In this document: positions 23,531 through 34,985 of the stretch, in pieces
Numbering within the stretch: position 1 is the first letter of the stretch
How the letters are laid out: every line of letters starts with the position of its first letter
From: Coptis chinensis
Taxonomy: Eukaryota; Streptophyta; Magnoliopsida; Ranunculales; Ranunculaceae
Direction of reading: 5' to 3'
Assembly (NCBI GenBank): GCA_015680905.1
Contig: CM027379.1
Span: 96,709,001 to 96,773,000, forward strand
DNA length: 64,000 bases
Translations under genes and position numbers: made by a program
Notes under the pieces: model-generated
Seen by the model: only the letters and a program-made list of their open reading frames with translations
Told to the model about the DNA's origin: nothing
Databases searched by the model: none

Positions 23531-23738
23531 TCTCTTATGACAAACACTCTTCTCATTTTTCAATTCTAGATTATTGATAATTGAAAAATAGTTGGGTTGA
23601 TTTCGACATCGGTTCGACAAACAATTGAATTTTTTTTTCAAATCCTTGAATATTGTGTTAATCAATCGTGTGATTTATCTCGATTTCGATAGTGTTATCG
23701 TTGATGATATTTTTAAGTTTGGAGTAGTAGTCCGATAC

Positions 23739-24062
23739 ACATGCAAATACCACTATGCATGTGTACAATATACATGCACACATCATTATGTATGTATACA
23801 TTAACATGCACACACCATTATGCATGTGTATAACACACATGCAAACATCTTTATACATGTGTATAACACATATGCAAACACTATATATGTGCATACATGT
23901 GCATAACAAACATGCAAACACTACTATGCATGTGTATACCACACATACACACACTATTATGTACGTGTATAACAAACATGCAAACACTACTACCACACAT
24001 GCACACACCAATATACATGTGTTCAACAAACATGCAAACACCACTATGCATGTGTACAACAT
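23739..24062. repeat. Minisatellite of CATGCAAACACCACTATGCA type
   Basis: About ten diverged units of 30-36 bases built from CATGCA(A/C)ACA and ATGTGTA(T/C)A. Because the unit is stop-poor, both strands are open by chance and encode repetitive peptides (YNKHANTT-like and CLLYTCIVVFA-like). I regard neither as a gene. Confidence 0.8.
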
Positions 24063-24384
24063 GAAATAAATTAAAATTTTATGTTAGTCCTTACATAAAA
24101 TGTGAGTGTGATTGAAAAGTCACGTGGGAGTTTTCCCTAATAACCACTACATTTTTATTTTGATTTAACTGATAAAAACTTAAATAAGAGTAATATCGTC
24201 TTTCCGCAGTGGTCAACCCGATTTGTCCTTGAGCCTTAATTATTTGCAGAACACTAGAAGCGAAATTAAAATGCAATTTTGTCCTACGACCCGTTTTCTA
24301 TAGGGGCGAAGTTCAAACAATGTCTATTGCTTGAAGTCTTGCATACAATAAAGATTAACAAACCCTAAAGTCCTAAACACATTA

Positions 24385-24851
24385 GAGCATTATCAACGCA
24401 TTTCTATATTTTTTTGTGATACCTCAGCGTTTTTAGTCTATCAAAATTCCTAAAAACAAGTCAAACACCACCGTCGTTTAGATAAAATTTGGGGTTTTTA
24501 TTTCGGACGGGAATAGTTGTCCTGTTCCAAATTAAATTTGTTTTAAATGGTAAAAGTTGTCCCATCCCATCCCTGTTGAGAAGGAAAAAGGAAAAAAAAA
24601 AAATTGTCCCGTCCCGTTTTAATTTTTTATTAAAAAAAAATATTGGACGACAAAATTTGTCTCATCCCACTGTTGGATGGGACAACTTGTCCCGTGCGGC
24701 TCATTTCTATAATTTTCACTAATTTGGTTTGGAATTTGAGAATTGTTAGAATAGAAATTGAGTTTTGACAACACGTTGGAGATGAAAATTGTTAAATTTT
24801 TTGTCAACGGTCACATTAGAAATCGATTTTAACAATGCGTTGATGATGCTC
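24385..24851. mobile_element. Harbinger-like MITE
   Basis: The termini GAGCATTATCAACGCAT and (complement) GAGCATCATCAACGCAT form inverted repeats, preceded by TTA and followed by TTC. The length of 467 bases and internal GTCCCGTCCCG/GGACGGGA motifs match the other members here. A poly-A run follows at 24870-24894. Confidence 0.7.
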
Positions 24852-25218
24852 TTCCTATTACTCTTATTGATAAAAAAAAAAAAAAAAAAAAAAAATCCTA
24901 AACACATTAATGTTTAACGCGGTCACTAACATAAACGGCGTGATTAAACCGTCGAAGAGTATTCAATGCAGGTGAATTTTACGAAGAAAACACGTAAAAG
25001 TATAAAACCGCCCAATATTCTCCATAATTTAGTGAAAAAACAAGGGCATCAAAACAACCAACACTTCGCACACAGAAGTACAGAATCCACACGGGGTCTA
25101 GTCTCTGGAAAGATCTTTGACAACCTACACTAAATAACAGCTGTGAATTTGCTATTCCACTTCAACCTGCCAACTCGGGCAACACTACCCGTTCTGCCCG
25201 CATATGTTCTCTGCCTTC

Positions 25219-25225
25219 TATAAAT
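25219..25225 (+). promoter_or_regulatory. TATA box of the AG-peptide gene
   Basis: TATAAAT about 135 bases before the ATG implies a leader of about 100 bases, which is CT-rich at its start (TTCCCTCAAACTCTCTTTTC) as is common in strongly expressed plant genes. Confidence 0.65.
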
Positions 25226-25357
25226 TCCCCTTCACTGCTCAACATTTTATTCCCTCAAACTCTCTTTTCTTTCATAAAGCAGAGAAGAGAGCTCTCCTCA
25301 TTTCCTCTCTTTTCAAAAACCCTAAAACAAAAACAAAATAGAAAAAAAAAAAAAAAA

Positions 25358-25579
25358 ATGGCCGGCAGCGCTAATGCATCAATCCTTGCTATAATTTCGG
25401 CGGCTATGGTTTTTGCTAGCCTTGTTCTCGTGAGTGAAGCTCAGATAGATTTTTCACCTGCTCCAACTCCAGTTCCAAATCCTACATCTGGCTCAGCTGC
25501 TGTTTCACCTGCCTTTACTGCATTCTTCATGTCATTTGCAGTTCTTGTTTTTGGATCTGTCTTCCGTTTTGAGATCTGA
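25358..25579 (+). CDS. Arabinogalactan peptide (AG-peptide), GPI-anchored
   Basis: 73 residues in one exon. Residues 1-28 are a signal peptide ending LVSEA, with cleavage likely before Gln29. The mature part has non-contiguous prolines in Ala-Pro/Thr-Pro context (SPAPTPVPNPTSG, about 33-45), the pattern for hydroxylation and arabinogalactan addition. A hydrophobic C-terminus (about 52-69) then acts as GPI signal, with a small-residue site around Ser44-Ala47. It resembles the Arabidopsis AGP12/13/14/21 peptides in length and in the FASVAV-like tail. Odd point: it ends RFEI, giving a short charged tail after the hydrophobic stretch. Role of the family: cell-surface proteoglycans. It lies alone, with a good TATA box and a purine-rich context just before the ATG. 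Confidence 0.85.
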   Translation: MAGSANASILAIISAAMVFASLVLVSEAQIDFSPAPTPVPNPTSGSAAVSPAFTAFFMSFAVLVFGSVFRFEI

Positions 25580-27042
25580 TGGGCTGTAGAGAGGTTATGA
25601 TGATATAGTAGGTTCTATTTAGTAGTAGTATATATAAGCTCATTTGCTTGGATCTGGATCTGGTAGGGAATGTGTGTTGATATTTGGTTTTGAAGACGAG
25701 TGATGAATCTTTGTGATGATTCGGAGGTTTTTTCTGATGAATTAAAGATTTTGATCTCGGTAGAAATAAAGAAGAGGTTAGTGTGTGAGGAATGGTGAGT
25801 TTGGTTCAGATCTAAGTGGCTCCGATACTTCTTGTGTGCTTTTATTTATTGGTGATGGCTTATGTTACATCTGATGGTTTGATATAATTTAGACTTCTAT
25901 TATATTTTCTTCCAATTTATTCTTGCACTAATTGATAGTAATATTGGGCAAATAGAATATTTCGAAATTAGGTGAAAAAGACGGTTGCAAATGAGTCCGG
26001 CTATGCAATTACTGAGATTACAACAACCCAGTAACCGTGGCAATTAGGAAACCGCGTGTAACTCCATTAACTTTTCCGTCTATTTTTTCATGTTATTCTT
26101 CTCCTTTTTTATTTCCAACCAAAAAAAAAAAACAAACTTGAAAGCAATTAAAACCCACGAACCAAAACCCCTCTAAACCCTTCGCTCATAAACTAGCTAA
26201 CTGAAGACATTTAGACATGTAGGAAGAAGCTACGAAGATAATTTTTGTGTTAGAAATGTAAGTGATTTTGAAAACTCTGTGTACAGGCGTACAGCAAGGT
26301 ATGGTTCAAGTGTTCAACTCAATCTCAATACAAATACAATGCTCATATAGTCGCACGTAATTACAAAATTAGGCATGTTATTCTTATTACTTTGAAAGAG
26401 TATCTGATAGAGTCAAACTACGAAGAAATTCGTTATTCACCAAGTGCTGTGTAGGCACCTAGGATCTGATTATGTATAGGTCCTGTGTGCATCTCCTCCA
26501 AACAGATAACTTAGGATTTAAACCTTAAATCTGTTTTACAGTTGGTTAAATCAAACAACAATCAGTTGCAGATGTTGGACTCAAAGTTGGAGCAAACTGT
26601 TTTATAGTTTTCCAAGAGAACATCGAACATCGAACATCAAGGCTCAAGCCTATGGTGATCTCTGTATGAGGATTTAAAAATCTGCTTCTATGATGGTTTG
26701 TAGTACGTCTGACTCTGACCCCCTCTATTGAGGATTGGAAAAATACAAAAGAAAGTTTTACAAGAAGAGTGCAAGAGAAAATTTACCGATTTCACAGGAA
26801 AATACGGTTAAACTAAGCAGCATCAAAGCTAGCAACTTTGTTAAACGCTTCGACAAGGTTGTCATTGCATCCACAACAAAGGAATTGGTAGCAAAAGAAA
26901 ATCTGCTCACGTATATGTTTAGGAATCAGAAAATGTACTTTGAAATCTGAAAGAAGTAACATGACACTGGGTTTGTAGGAACCACACTTCTCAACCGAAC
27001 ACTGTATTTTTAATCCAAGAAATTGGGCTAGAGAGTCTCATT
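25580..27042. other. AG-peptide 3' UTR and intergenic DNA
   Basis: The 3' UTR probably extends 200-350 bases (AATAAA-like ATAAAG/AAATAAAG at about 25762-25772). After that, AT-rich DNA without recognisable content; the open frame at 26735-26950 has no family resemblance. Confidence 0.5.
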
Positions 27043-27045
27043 TAA

Positions 27046-27525
27046 GAGCATTTGCAATGCAGGTGATAGAGGGGGGTTTGTGAAAACTATCACCTAGTTG
27101 GGTCCAAAAGTGCTGTGCAATGCAGGGTGATAAACTCGGTGATAGTTTTCCCGGTTCAAAACAAGGTGAAACCTTCCACCGAAGTTTTTTCATCGACTTG
27201 TTAACCGGACGGGATGTTGGATTCCATCTCGCGGTGTTTTTTTTAAAAAAAATGGGTTTTTTAGGGACGGGATGTTAGATTCGTCTCGCATGATTTTTCA
27301 CTTTTTTTTCGGTTTTTAAAATTTCAGTAGGGATGTTTCATTCCGTCCGGAGTGTTTTTTCAATTTTTACGTCCAGACGGAATCCAACATCCCGTCCGAG
27401 ATATTTTTTATCACCTTTGCATTGCACAGTTTCACCTTGTTTTTCACCGGGTTAGTGAAAAGAGGGTGAATAAGTGATGAGGTGGCGTGATGTGAGGGAA
27501 ATTATCACCTGCATTGCAAATGCTC
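27046..27525. mobile_element. Harbinger/Tourist-like MITE, complete
   Basis: 480 bases with perfect terminal inverted repeats GAGCATTTGCAATGCAGGTG and TAA on both sides (27043-27045, 27526-27528), the preferred target of PIF/Harbinger elements. The interior carries CGGACGGGATG / CATCCCGTCCGAG motifs in both orientations. Confidence 0.9.
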
Positions 27526-27529
27526 TAAA

Positions 27530-29705
27530 AAAAAAAAAAAAAACTCTAAAGCCCTATCCATAATTTTTTTGGGTTTTAATACCCCTACATTGTTTTTATT
27601 CGTCATAAATGTTCTTTTATAGAAAATCTTTAGAATCTAAGCTTTTGACTCGAGACCAGTTGCCACATGTTATTTTTTAATATAAATTATTCTCTTTTTC
27701 ACCCTTCCAAAATAACTATTTGTAGATAAGATAACTACCAGAATAAAGATTGAATAAGATAACTATTTTTAGATAAGATAATTACTAGAACAAAAAGAGT
27801 AGATTTTGGGTTTGAATAGAATTTAGCAAAAAATACCGTATATTGCTCTAAAAGTTAAATTTGACACTGTTTGTTTTCATCTGAATGTGGACGTTATAAA
27901 CTTATACATTTCAAACTGCAGATGCACCATGTTATAAATTATATATTTTAAAATGCAAATGCACCACGTTATAAATTATACATTTTAAAATGTATACACA
28001 CCACGCATTTTAAAATGTAGATACAAAATGCATTTGATTATTTATTTTGTGGGTTTGATTAACTACTATTAAATGAAACGGGTTGGTTTAGAGTTTAATG
28101 TTTATAAATTTAGGATATAGGGATTATGGTTTAGTGTCTTAAGGTTTAGGCTTAGGGTTTAGTTTATAGGGGTTAGGGTTTAGTGTCTTAAGGTTTGGGG
28201 CTTAGGCTTAGGGTCTAGTTTATAAAGATTTTGGGTTTAGTGTCTAGTGGTTTGGAGTTTAGACTTAACGACTAGTGTCAAATGCCTCCACAAAATATTG
28301 GAGGCATAATATTTTTAGTTTTTTCATTATCGAAAAGCTAGTGTCTTGTGGGGTGTACTTTCAGTATAACATCTGGGCCACTCATATAGGCACAAATCTT
28401 GGTGTATTGCGACAAAGAAGTATTGTCCAAGGGCTCTCATTCCTGGCACTCATACACTCTGATGCACCCTAGATGTCCTCTTTTCATTATATGCATTTTT
28501 AAATGTGAAGGCAGGTAGTTATAAGTGAATTTTTTATGTGAAATTCAATTTTTTGTTTTGTATCCCACTATGTTACTGGGTAGATAGTCGGTTATGTTTG
28601 TTTCCAAGTGAGGATATTTTCGTCTATTCCTGGTAAAGTTGGATAACAGGTGGTTAGTTCCATATTCTGGTCAAATTCGGGTATTAAATTCTAAACAAAT
28701 TTAAGAGGAGTCTTAGGACTACTAAATATTTATAACTAACTCCTCTAAACTAATTTTCTGATTTTTAATCTCTCAATTTTAAGATTTTAGAACCATCTCT
28801 TTACGTTTATTTAAATTACATCTCTCCTATTTATTAATTACAATTGGCTTTCTGATTTCTATTAAAATTGAACTACCTCCTTCTTCAATAATTTTAGGAT
28901 GGTCTTTTTAATTTAAAAGCTAAAATTTATATATAGAAATTGTATATCTTCTCCATTTTTAGAAAATTGTTTCTCTTTTCTTAGTGAGAGATTCACAAAA
29001 AATTGTTTCTCTTTAGTTTTTTTAACAATTTTCATTTTAGTTCTTTACAACTTGGCGAAGCACAGGACACATGCTAGTGGTAGAGAAGATGAAGGGGTTT
29101 AGAGGGGTTTGTTCGTGGGTGTGGCTTTTAAGTTTATTTTTTTATTTTTTTCTTATCCTACCTATATTAATATCCGTTTCTCCTAAGATGCTCATAGTGA
29201 GCCACATCAGCAAAGTTTTTAAAATAGTCTCTATTTGAAAAATAATTACTTGCCTTCTTACCAAACTAACCCTGAATTTGGCCTGCTCTCTAATTTAATA
29301 TAAATTAAAATTGTCCTTTCATGTGTTATGCTAAAACAAAAAACAAAGCTACGCATTATTTCATTATTTCAAATGTACGCATGGGATAAAAAAAAACAAA
29401 TTCTAAAAAACAATGGATTAGTTAATTGATATGTATTAGTTATTGGATATGGATATGGATATGGATATGTATTAGTTAATAGATATAGATATGTATTTGT
29501 TAATAGATATGGATATGGATTACTTATTGGATATGGATATGTTAAACTTCCAAGTGCTTCCCTTAAATATAGGCCCAGACATGATGGGTTTAAGAATAAC
29601 AGGCCCGGCCACAGGTCGGGCTGCATGGCTAGTTCTTTTTTATTATTGGTTAGAAATAAAAAAAGAAAAGAAAAACATGAAAAAGAGAGACGGAAAGTTA
29701 GTAGA
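27530..29705. other. AT-rich intergenic DNA with telomere-like tract and ATGGAT repeat
   Basis: No gene recognised. 27890-28030 has repeats of TTTTAAAATG(C/T)A. 28085-28265 is a degenerate telomere-like tract (GGGTTTAGTGTCTTAAGG, TTAGGGTTTAG). 29430-29545 holds a (GGATAT)n microsatellite with GTATTAGTTAATAGATAT spacers. Confidence 0.6.
28085..28265 (+). repeat. Degenerate interstitial telomere-like repeats
   Basis: Many variants of TTTAGGG / TTAGGGTTTAG, never long perfect runs. A tract on the opposite strand (CCCTAAA form) lies at 59279-59512, and both are next to TTTTAAAATGCA-rich DNA, so they may be parts of one repeat family. Confidence 0.6.
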
Positions 29706-30201
29706 GTTAAGGGTGTGTTTGTTTAGTGGCAAACCTGTAGTGGGAAAATATTAGATTTGCCAGCATTTTCCCACTAGAGTTTTGCCAGGCTAATTTGTAG
29801 TGGGAAAATTTCAGTTTGCCAGTGTTTGTTTGCAAAAGTTTATAGTGGGAAAATATGGGATTTGCCAATTTTGCCAGTGTTTGTTTACATGGTTTTTTTC
29901 CTATGGCAAATAATTTTTCAACTTTTTGGAAATATATATTTTTTTGTTTTCAAACTCAATAGTCTAAAAAAAAACTAAAAATAAAATACAAAATAAAGAT
30001 AATTAAAAACAATACAACTCAACATTAATAGTAATAGTGTCTTTGAAACAACCATAAAATAAAGTCAAAGTGCAATACCCTTTAACAACCATTGTTATCC
30101 AAACACATATAAAATGTCATTGTGCCTTGGATAAATTTTATTTCTATACTTTCTCATACTCGGATCCGTGCTATGGCTTGATCCCAAACCTCGCTTGCTA
30201 G

Positions 30202-30477
30202 CTATGATCTTCGTTCTTCATAACTCCATTCAAACCCCATTTGCATTGTTACACTAGCAATATCGCGTGCTATCCATCGTAAGGTCTTCACTTTCATTTG
30301 AGTTACATGACTAATAGTCAAGTCGATACCAAATGTAAATGTGTTTTGGAGTGTTTCTCTTGCACGCTCTTTTGATATTGGAAGAAATCCGTTCTCATTC
30401 TTATGACCTAGAAGTAGCTCGTTATGGAATATACCGATAAGAACATTGTCCATCTCAGTTGTCCATCGCATTGCCAT
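30202..30477 (-). pseudogene. Myb/SANT-like DNA-binding domain fragment (Harbinger ORF1 N-terminus)
   Basis: 91 residues start MAMRWTTEMDNVLIGIF and run through HVTQMKVKTLRWIARDIASV to GFEWSYEERRS. This is the trihelix-like Myb/SANT domain that begins Harbinger ORF1 proteins and many plant proteins derived from them. After the stop, the usual follow-on (ASEVWDQAIAR) is still readable in another frame, so the frame is broken. It lies downstream of the ORF1 C-terminal piece (32726-33306) on the same strand, which is the wrong order and suggests rearrangement or a second ORF1 copy. ORF1 binds the element ends and helps the transposase. Confidence 0.78.
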
Positions 30478-30641
30478 ATCTAATTAATAAGCATACAAAT
30501 TTAGTTAATATACTTAAAACAATGACAAGTTAAGAAAGTGCATTAGGATAATTAGTAAAACAAACTTGGTCCAAATGTCGTTACAACCACATAAACATAA
30601 ATTTAATTAGAAGATTCCACAGACATATCAGATTAGTACAA

Positions 30642-31169
30642 CTACAAGACGAATAGTAATTTGATCATTACAGCAATTAAAATAACTAAAAACACCATGA
30701 CCAAGTAGCGGATGTAGACCCAATCGTCGCGTTGCTCAGCTACATGACCTCTCAGATTTTCTATGTGAGGTGCATATGGAACTTCTATGTGAGGTGCATG
30801 CGGAACGTGAGAAGCTAGCACTTGGGGAGGTAGTGAATTTGTCAAATTGGTCTCTTCGATGGGTGCATATGGAACTTCTATGTGAGGTGCATGTGGAACG
30901 TGAGAAGCTAGCACTTGGGGAGGTCGTGTGCACCTACGAATAATGGATTCCGGAGACCTCTTACGCTGAAGGTGAGTGACCAATCTATGTTTAGCTTCTT
31001 CTACGGACTTACATCCATAGTAATCTACGTTACTATGACCATTCACCTGGGCTTTACAGTCATCCCAATTTGTATACACTCCGCGATTCTTTCCTTCGAG
31101 TACTACGTAACACACAGGTTTTCCCATTCCTGTCATCATATTAGAAAATGCTAAATAACACACTGACAA
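30642..31169 (-). CDS. RNase H1-N / viroplasmin-fold domain protein with C-terminal membrane segment
   Basis: 175 residues if the first ATG is used; the second or third Met (residues 11-15) is an equally good start. Residues about 17-64 (GKPVCYVVLEGKNRGVYTNW, then CKAQVNGHSNVDYYGCKSVE) fit the small domain at the N-terminus of eukaryotic RNase H1, also found in caulimovirus P6, which binds RNA/DNA hybrids or double-stranded RNA. No RNase H catalytic domain follows. Instead there are two copies of a proline/histidine-rich stretch (PQVLASHVPHAPHIEVPYAP) and then a hydrophobic helix at about 152-174. It lies inside the Harbinger-like element between ORF1 pieces. The frame is open, but expression is unproven and it may be one exon of a longer gene. 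Confidence 0.6.
   Translation of the reverse strand: MSVCYLAFSNMMTGMGKPVCYVVLEGKNRGVYTNWDDCKAQVNGHSNVDYYGCKSVEEAKHRLVTHLQRKRSPESIIRRCTRPPQVLASHVPHAPHIEVPYAPIEETNLTNSLPPQVLASHVPHAPHIEVPYAPHIENLRGHVAEQRDDWVYIRYLVMVFLVILIAVMIKLLFVL
30768..30925. repeat. Direct repeat of about 64 bp within the RNase H1-N frame
   Basis: About 30768-30832 and 30862-30925 are nearly identical (GCATATGGAACTTCTATGTG ... GCTAGCACTTGGGGAGGT). They keep the reading frame and create the duplicated proline/histidine-rich peptide. Confidence 0.8.
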
Positions 31170-31884
31170 AATGATAAAGATCAGTCGTCACTCTTTTATG
31201 GGGAAACATAAAGAAAATATCATCAGAAGAGCACGCGTAATAAGGGAATTCTTACTTATCACATACTTGTATAGTTATAAATTATAATATAAACTTGGCT
31301 AATTGGCTTACAAGCATCATGCATGCCCATGTTTTCTACATGGTGTACACAAAAGCTCCACTTTTATATATATAGTCTCTGCCATTAGGTCTCAAGTCTC
31401 AACATGCGTGATCCACAACCACATAACCAAAAATCATGAAAGTAAAAACTATAATATACCGAATTTCTTATGCAAGTAATGGATTTTCACTGATTATAGT
31501 TGGCCGATCGTGGTCGGATATCGTGCCATGATGATTTTTGCAATGATAATTATGCATTATTCAGTTTACTGCATGTAAATTCAATCAAACGCATCATTCA
31601 ATTTAGTGGGCATAAATTCAATAAAAGGCATGCATCATTCAATTTACTACTCTACACAAGTCTTGGTTACAGACTTCTAGTAGAATTGTGGAAGTGCAAG
31701 AAAATATTCTGTTTTTATTTTTTGTGTCATTCAGTGTAGGTTTTATGTCTTTGTGAGTTGATTCTTATATTCCCATTTGAATTTCTCGACTTCAACTTTC
31801 ACTCAAAGGCAGAAAACTTTGAGCACTCATTTTGAACTTTTTGTTTTTTTTGTTCAGGGAAGTTCAAAATCAGAGAGAGTGAGA

Positions 31885-32400
31885 TCCGGGATCCGCACGA
31901 ATACACAACAACACCACGTACACCACACACACACACACAGCACCACCACCGCAACACACCACACACACACCGCAACACACACACACGCACAAAGACCACC
32001 ACACTCGCGACACAAAGACACTCAACACTCAACACTCAACACTCAACACTCAAGACTCAGAAAGACTTCGCACCACCCACAACCGCGACACTCTCGCACA
32101 CAAAGGCTGTAGCCTCAACAATCAACACACCACCACCACCACCACCACCCACGGCCACCACACCACGGCCACCACGGCACGCGGCTCTGCGATCTCAACA
32201 ATCAAAGGCACACGACCACCACCACGGCCACAAAGACACAAAGACACAAAGACACTCTCGCGACACGCCACCACCACCACTACCACCACAAAGACACTCT
32301 CAGACTCAACACTGCGGCACTTCGGCACTCTGCACCGCACACAAAGACACTCAACACTCAACACTCAACACCCAACACTCGGCCACCACCGCCCGGCACT
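31885..32400 (+). repeat. C/A-skewed low-complexity tract
   Basis: About 500 bases in which the plus strand is almost purely C and A: (CA)n, (CCA)n and (CAACACT)n runs such as CAACACTCAACACTCAACAC at 32022-32050 and again at 32347-32380. Open frames in this stretch on either strand are by-products of the composition. Confidence 0.85.
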
Positions 32401-32725
32401 CAAAGAAGACAATTGACAACTACTAAACCGACACGCCAAATTCAAGTGAAATAAAGTAGTTGTCGAAAAAACAAGAACTAGAAACAAAGTCCGAAATGTA
32501 AAACCGCAAAATAAGAGAAAGTGTCAAAACAGATGTCATATATAATCATACCACTAACAAGTAAGGAGAATTAAATTCAATAATCCAACACTTGTACCTT
32601 AATACAAAATATCCAAATTTAAACTCACACTTGGCCTTACAAATCAAATAGATGCATGTAGGACATAAATAAAAACTTATTAAAGTTGCAACTTGCCAAC
32701 ATAAAACCTTAGAAACATCTTCTGC

Positions 32726-33306
32726 TCAAAGACCTGCTTGGTGTAGCTTCCTAAACAACCAAGCAGCCTTGATATCCTCTTCAAGGCCCAAGAATACCTC
32801 CATTAGTGGCAAATCAACTGCCAGCAAGTCAAGTGACCTTAGGTAAAGTTCCGGATTCATATCCGGAAGAGAATGCAAAGCATCCTTCAACAATTCTATT
32901 GGCTTTGGGGCAACTACTACTGGTACAGGTTCTGGTGGTTTCAAGGCCTTGGCTAATTCAACTACCGCAACAGTGAACACCTTAAACGAAGGGGGTTCGG
33001 GTATATCCTCAAAGAACCGAGACTTCCTAGATTTCTTGGCAGTAGGTGTATTGAGCACTCTCAGTTTGAGAAGTAGCAGCACCATCAGCTTCGCTCTCAG
33101 CAACTTCGGGTGCATCACCCCCACTTCCTTGGGTTTCCTCAATATTATCTAAACAAGTTATAGAAACATAAAGTTAATTTCATAACAAGTTAGATGCACA
33201 AAAATCAACTCTATTTACTTCAAAATCAGCTAACCTCCCGAATCTGTTTCCATATCATCGAACCCAGTATTACCCCCTTCTCCAGTTGCATGGTCATTCC
33301 CAAAAA
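32726..33306 (-). pseudogene. Harbinger ORF1 C-terminal part (Myb/SANT-like protein), frameshifted
   Basis: Two exons can be joined: 33306-33235 (LFGNDHATGEGGNTGFDDME, then donor GAG|gttag) and 33148-32726 (acceptor tttag|AT). They read on as DNIEETQGSGGDAPEV. A frameshift near 33070 leads into NTPTAKKSRKSRFFEDIP and the typical acidic-hydrophobic tail (LLKDALHSLPDMNPELYLRS, LDLLAVDLPLMEVFLGL, WLFRKLHQAGL). The LFGND-ATGEG motif followed by this tail is characteristic of plant Harbinger ORF1-type proteins. The Myb/SANT N-terminus is absent upstream. Confidence 0.75.
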
Positions 33307-33366
33307 GAATACAACATTCAATGGGATTATGGTGTTGATAGGCCATCAATGGGAGATGTATTGTGG

Positions 33367-33500
33367 AATAAAATCGAATACAAATACAAATACCCAAAAC
33401 AGTTCATAACAGTTACCAAAACAGATGTAAATACAAATACCCAAAACAGTTCATAACAGTTACCAAAACAGATGTAAATACAAATACCCAAGTTCATAAT
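33367..33500 (+). repeat. Short tandem repeat, about 47-bp unit
   Basis: CAAATACCCAAAACAGTTCA followed by TAACAGTTACCAAAACAGAT occurs twice in full, with partial units on both sides. Confidence 0.75.
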
Positions 33501-34694
33501 TTCAACTATCGAGCCTTAAAATCGAATAAAAACCAACATATCTAAAGCAACATAATTAATTGCAAGATTTATAAACATAGGCCCTATAAGTTAAACCCTC
33601 CACGCGACATCAGAAACTTTGAATCATAAGCATTCTTATCTACTAACAATAACTGAACGGTACTCAAAATTATAATAACAATAAAAAAAAGTACACATAC
33701 CATTTGATGATCAACTAAAGCATACTCAATCATCATCCAATCAGTAAAGTCAAACTAAAATATCCGTTAGGAAATAAATAAACTAAAATATAACGTAATG
33801 ATCAACTAGGTTTTTTATATTTAGTTTTATTAAATGCAATGATCAACTATAAAAGTGTGTTTGAGATGATTGAGAAGGAAGATGTTGTGTTCAAAGTTTA
33901 CATATTTCACTGCTGATGTGATAGTGTTTCTAATTCAGAATTTATTTTCACTGCTGATGTTGAGATGATTGAGAATGTAATTTGGACCAATGACAAGATA
34001 CTTTCAAGCTTAATGATTCTAGTTATAGCTAGTTTGGGAAATGACTCAAATGAGCCATTACTAACAACAATGATAACAGAGCCATAAATAATGATTAAGT
34101 TTTGAGCACGTTATCTTGAATTATCGATTACATCTTGAATGTGTATAATATATACTCTGTGAGTAGAATATTTTCTTAGAATATATGTTGCGGGTTAGTC
34201 ATATTTGTAAAGAGTTAAAACTAACTGTTGTAATAAGTACACTCTGGTAGTTATCATAAGTCAGGTAAGGGAGGCAGTTGAAAACTGGATGTATTGATTA
34301 AATAGTCCGACACACACTCTCAAAATTTGAAGGGTTAGGCGTTGGAACCACCGATGACTTGCTTTGTGTATGAATGGATCAAGAAACTTTCAAGTTTCGA
34401 TCAAGAAACCTTTCAGATGTAACATAGTACACTGAACTCCACTTTTCATAAAACTAAAAATATAGTAACTGAACTCCACACATTTAATAAAACTAAAAAC
34501 CCCGATTCCTAGCGGTGTTTATATGCCAAAGTCGTGTTGGATACTAGCCGAGCAAACCGAAAGTAAAATTTCGACCAAAACACTTGTTCTTCCCGATCGG
34601 TAAAGTCAAAAAATTCAGTTCATACACTTATTTTTCTTGTTACGTTAAAGACTAAAAAGATGAATAACTATCTCCAACCAAATATTTAATGATG

Positions 34695-34985
34695 TGAGGA
34701 GTAACCAACTAAAGTTTGAAGTGGAGTGGCGATCAAACTTCAAGTTTGAAGTGAGGAGTAACCAACCTGAAGTTTGAAGTGGAGTGGCGATCAAACTTCA
34801 AGTTTGAAGTGAGGAGTAACCAACTGAAGTTTGAAGTGAAGATCAAACTTCAAGTTTGAAGTGAGGATCAAACTGAAGTTTGAAGTTTGATCAAACTTCA
34901 AGTTTGAAGTGAGGAGTAACCAACTGATGTGAGGAGTTTTAATTTCCAAATAGACTTTGAAGTTTGAAGTGGCGATCAAACAATT
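34695..34985. repeat. Palindrome-bearing minisatellite
   Basis: Units of roughly 58 bases and shorter derivatives contain GAGGAGTAACCAAC and GATCAAACTTCAAGTTTGAAG; CTTCAAGTTTGAAG is itself a perfect palindrome repeated about five times. It lies within the Harbinger-like element. Confidence 0.8.

Noticed and set aside
23658..24069. Two overlapping antiparallel open frames
   Set aside because: Products of the minisatellite unit, no conserved protein.
28085..28265. True telomere or subtelomere
   Set aside because: Units are degenerate and the tract is short and internal.
30642..31169. Endogenous pararetrovirus fragment (because of the viroplasmin-fold domain)
   Set aside because: The domain also occurs in cellular RNase H1 proteins; no movement protein, coat protein or reverse transcriptase nearby, and it sits inside a TIR element.
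31777..32364. Open frames in the C/A tract
   Set aside because: His/Thr- and Val/Cys-rich peptides are the direct result of CA and CCA repeats.
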